A stretch of 8,762 nucleotides of DNA from Candidatus Parcubacteria bacterium (lineage in GTDB: Bacteria; Patescibacteriota; Patescibacteriia; JAACEG01): positions 1 through 8,762 of the forward strand of contig JAGLTA010000046.1 of NCBI GenBank assembly GCA_023135505.1, in the 5' to 3' direction. A program made the translations under genes and the position numbers. Under the pieces are notes generated by a model. That model did no database searches. It worked only from the letters and a program-made list of their open reading frames with translations, and was not told where the DNA came from. Below are positions 6,717-8,762 of this stretch, one piece after another (within the stretch, counting starts at the first letter, position 1; every line of letters begins with the position of its first letter).

Positions 6717-7307
6717 TTATTTTTTTTCTCCTAATATTATCGTCCAAGGAAAAGATATTTTAACTGAAATAATATCAAAATATTTTTCGACAATCCCAAC
6801 TATCTCTTTTTTATTCCAAAACTGCAAATGTTCTTTATCCTTTCCAATCCTCTTAATATTTTTTCCGCAAGACAAGTTTCCCAAACTAAAAAACGGCTCC
6901 CATGGCACGCTGATTAAGCAATATTTTTTAGTCGCTCTTTTTAATTCTCTTAAGGCGGCTTCTGGATTTTCTAAATGCTCTAAAATTTCTAAAGCGATTA
7001 TTAAATCATAATCATTGCTAGGCAATTTTATGTCTGTAATATCGCCTTGAAAAAAATTATTATTCGGCAATATTTTTTTTGCGTTTTCTAACGCTTGTTC
7101 CGAAATATCAAAAGCGTCAATTTTGACTTTTGGTATTTTACGCAAAATATTATGGATTATAAGCCCCTCCCCGCAACCAGCGTCTAAAATGCCGCTTATT
7201 TTTAACGATTGGACAATTTCTACAATCTGCCTGATAAATCGTTTAATAAACGCTCTCTTTAAAAAATTTTTGCTTTGATATTTTTCTAAATTGCTGGAAA
7301 CTCTCAT
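6717..7307 (-). CDS. Class I SAM-dependent methyltransferase
   Basis: This 196-aa soluble protein has the Rossmann-type methyltransferase core. Motif I is LDAGCGEG (41-48), the acidic ribose-binding residue is Asp67 in DAFDIS (64-69), motif II/III includes QGDI with Asp89 (87-90), and post-motif ALEILEHLENP (105-115) is characteristic of the Methyltransf_11/UbiG-like group. SVPWEPFF (133-140) and DKEHLQFW (157-164) follow, the His being a possible substrate contact. It is near the normal minimal size for the family and looks intact. It begins one base after the stop of the 445-aa membrane protein and ends 10 bases before the 524-aa transferase, so it should be translated with them. By context it probably methylates a sugar or lipid-linked intermediate of the surface glycan; the substrate is inferred only. 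No signal peptide is visible, so it acts in the cytoplasm. Confidence 0.9.
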   Translation of the reverse strand: MRVSSNLEKYQSKNFLKRAFIKRFIRQIVEIVQSLKISGILDAGCGEGLIIHNILRKIPKVKIDAFDISEQALENAKKILPNNNFFQGDITDIKLPSNDYDLIIALEILEHLENPEAALRELKRATKKYCLISVPWEPFFSLGNLSCGKNIKRIGKDKEHLQFWNKKEIVGIVEKYFDIISVKISFPWTIILGEKK

Positions 7308-7308
7308 A

Positions 7309-8646
7309 TTAAAATTTATTAAATATAAAAATCAAATTACTAAGCAGAGGCGAATGTATAATTACGCTTGATCTATTCGGAATTTCAATAAAAATATGCG
7401 ATCTTGACCATGGCTTGCATAAACCGATAGTTGAAATAAATATTGAAACAATAAGAATTATAACAAAACTATTTTTAAATTTAAAACTCATTTTTTTGTT
7501 TAACAAAAAAATAATAAAAAAATATAAAAGCGGGGTTACAGCAATAAACCAGCGAAATCCATAAGCGCAGCCCGCGTAATCTTTTACTTTAATTATATAA
7601 AATAGAGAAATTATTATAAATCCTGATAATATTAAAACCGCTTCTTTCCAAAATCTATTTTTCCTGCTTTTAATTGTTTTATAAATTGAATAAAAAGCAA
7701 AAATAAGAATTGGAGAAAAAAACAGAAGTCCGCGCGCGCCAAAAAATATATTAAAAGCATAAATCAATAAATTCTGCTGATGGGGAATTCCGTCGCTGCC
7801 AAGCAGATTCCAAATTAAATTTTTATAATCTCCAAGTTCGGGATGAAACTGCACTGGCAAAAAATCGCCCGTAATCTGCAAATTCAAAAACAGATGAATT
7901 ATTATAATCGGCGCGGCGGCGAGAATATAATAAACTGTCTGTTTTTTTGATATGATAAAAAATATATAAACACAGAATAGCGCTAAAAATACCAACCCTG
8001 TCGGCAAATCAATAACAGCCGACAAAGAAGCAAAAAATCCGCATAGAGCGATATTTTTTTTATAATCTTTTGCTTCGCCTAACTTTAATTTTAACAAATA
8101 GTAAAATCCAATAAATAGAAGGCTTCCAGCGACAGTATGGTTATTCAAAGTAGGCAGATAGGATAAATAAAGAGTCCCACACCCCAAACCTAATAATAAA
8201 ATTTGATGTTCTTTTTTAATTTTTAACAGTTTTAAAGTTTTGTAAAAATAGAATAACAGCAATAAATAGGTTCCGCCGACTAATATTAAAGTGATAAAAT
8301 AGACTGATAAATTCTCTGTATTTATATACGGCTTGTCAGGCAAATCCAAATTAAAAAAATTATGTAAAACATAATAAATGGCAGCGCCCGCAACAGATAA
8401 AACTGGCGGTTTAGAAGAATAATAATTGCCGTCGCGAAACATTTTATCGCAAGTATACTGATGTTTTTCGTTGATAGTAAAAGTTCCATTTTCAACCAAA
8501 GATTCCATTGTTAAAAATCGTGAAGCAGGATTCACATTATTTATTGAATTATTTGTAACGCAAATTATTAAAATTATAAAAAAAATAAATATCGGCAAAG
8601 GATGCAATCTGTTTAATATTTTTTTTATTTCTATTAAATATCTCAT
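7309..8646 (-). CDS. Multi-membrane GT-C-like protein, probable glycosyltransferase
   Basis: The 445-aa protein starts with a short basic tail and a membrane segment (about 17-31), followed by an extracytoplasmic loop with ASRFLTMESLVENG (41-54) and CDKMFRDGNYYSSKPP (66-81). The acidic residue near a YS-x-KPP element matches a motif seen in many bacterial GT39-like membrane transferases. Further marks are NNH (168-170), FHPELGDY (267-274), GARGLLFFSP (303-312) and CAYGFRWF (360-367). About ten to twelve membrane segments are likely and there is no large C-terminal domain. Family placement is weaker than for the 524-aa neighbour. Its ATG overlaps the stop of the upstream GT2 gene as ATGA (8646-8643), a classic sign of translational coupling, and its own stop is one base before the methyltransferase start. 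The conserved acidic loop suggests an active enzyme using a lipid-linked sugar, but this is inference. Confidence 0.82.
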   Translation of the reverse strand: MRYLIEIKKILNRLHPLPIFIFFIILIICVTNNSINNVNPASRFLTMESLVENGTFTINEKHQYTCDKMFRDGNYYSSKPPVLSVAGAAIYYVLHNFFNLDLPDKPYINTENLSVYFITLILVGGTYLLLLFYFYKTLKLLKIKKEHQILLLGLGCGTLYLSYLPTLNNHTVAGSLLFIGFYYLLKLKLGEAKDYKKNIALCGFFASLSAVIDLPTGLVFLALFCVYIFFIISKKQTVYYILAAAPIIIIHLFLNLQITGDFLPVQFHPELGDYKNLIWNLLGSDGIPHQQNLLIYAFNIFFGARGLLFFSPILIFAFYSIYKTIKSRKNRFWKEAVLILSGFIIISLFYIIKVKDYAGCAYGFRWFIAVTPLLYFFIIFLLNKKMSFKFKNSFVIILIVSIFISTIGLCKPWSRSHIFIEIPNRSSVIIHSPLLSNLIFIFNKF

Positions 8647-8762
8647 TTTAATTTTCTAATAATATAATCACGACTTTCGTCTTTTGCTCTATCCCTAATT
8701 ATTATCTCGCCCAGCAGCCCCATAGAAAACAGTTTGATGCCGATAATAATCAATAAAATTCC
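8643..8762 (-). CDS. C-terminal end of a family 2 glycosyltransferase (5' end outside window)
   Basis: Only the last 39 codons and the TGA stop (8645-8643) are in the window. They encode a hydrophobic segment (GILLIIIGIKLF) followed by SMGLLGEIIIRDRAKDESRD and a basic tail YIIRKLK. The LLGE-x-I-x-R-x-x pattern after a final membrane helix is typical of the C-terminus of membrane-anchored GT2 enzymes of the polyprenyl-phosphate glucosyl/mannosyltransferase type (DPM1/GtrB-like). Those enzymes load a sugar from a nucleotide donor onto a polyprenyl phosphate at the cytoplasmic side. Such an enzyme would supply donors to the GT-C proteins encoded next. The stop overlaps the following ATG by the sequence ATGA. 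With the catalytic domain outside the window, the identification rests on this tail and on context. Confidence 0.75.
   Translation of the reverse strand, partial: GILLIIIGIKLFSMGLLGEIIIRDRAKDESRDYIIRKLK

Noticed and set aside
8471..8659. Plus-strand 62-codon frame
   Set aside because: It is antisense to the start of the 445-aa membrane protein gene and to the GT2 stop/start junction.

Overview
The window is a very AT-rich, almost entirely minus-strand stretch. It reads best as a piece of a small-genome bacterium of the Candidatus Patescibacteria/CPR type. That placement is an inference from several traits: AT-rich lysine/asparagine/isoleucine-loaded proteins, tightly packed multi-membrane glycosyltransferase genes typical of those genomes, and near absence of Shine-Dalgarno sequences. 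TAA, TAG and TGA all appear as stops and tryptophan is encoded by TGG, so nothing suggests a UGA-recoded lineage. No marker gene (rRNA, ribosomal protein) is present to fix the taxonomy.

The right two thirds (about 2036-8762) is a cell-surface glycan locus transcribed right to left. In transcription order it holds the last 39 residues of a family 2 (polyprenyl-phosphate type) glycosyltransferase, a 445-aa multi-membrane GT-C-like protein, a small class I SAM methyltransferase, a 524-aa GT39/PMT_2-type glycosyltransferase and a 433-aa MptA/B (GT87)-like glycosyltransferase. After a 134-base gap with a perfect 10-bp hairpin comes a 547-aa GT-C-like membrane protein. The first five are joined by a 4-base stop/start overlap or gaps of 1, 10 and 16 bases, so they are very likely one transcript with translational coupling. 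The inferred scheme is that the GT2 enzyme charges a polyprenyl phosphate carrier with sugar on the cytoplasmic side. The GT-C enzymes then use lipid-linked sugars on the outer face to build or attach a glycan, and the methyltransferase modifies a sugar or lipid intermediate. Donor, acceptor and final product cannot be read from the sequence.

The left third is different. Positions 1833-2035 are intergenic, with a possible 26-codon lysine-rich ORF and a lone TATAAT. Positions 744-1832 encode a complete Fic protein adenylyltransferase with an N-terminal autoinhibitory motif, an intact active site and a C-terminal winged helix. Positions 438-743 are non-coding and carry a striking set of repeated palindromic half-sites. 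Positions 1-437 hold the start of an unrecognised protein with two membrane segments that runs off the window.

I see no tRNA, rRNA, CRISPR array, transposase or integrase. The most unusual items are the phased repeat/palindrome array at 661-743, the hairpin with two mutually exclusive folds at 3710-3736, and the run of four different multi-membrane GT-C-type proteins.
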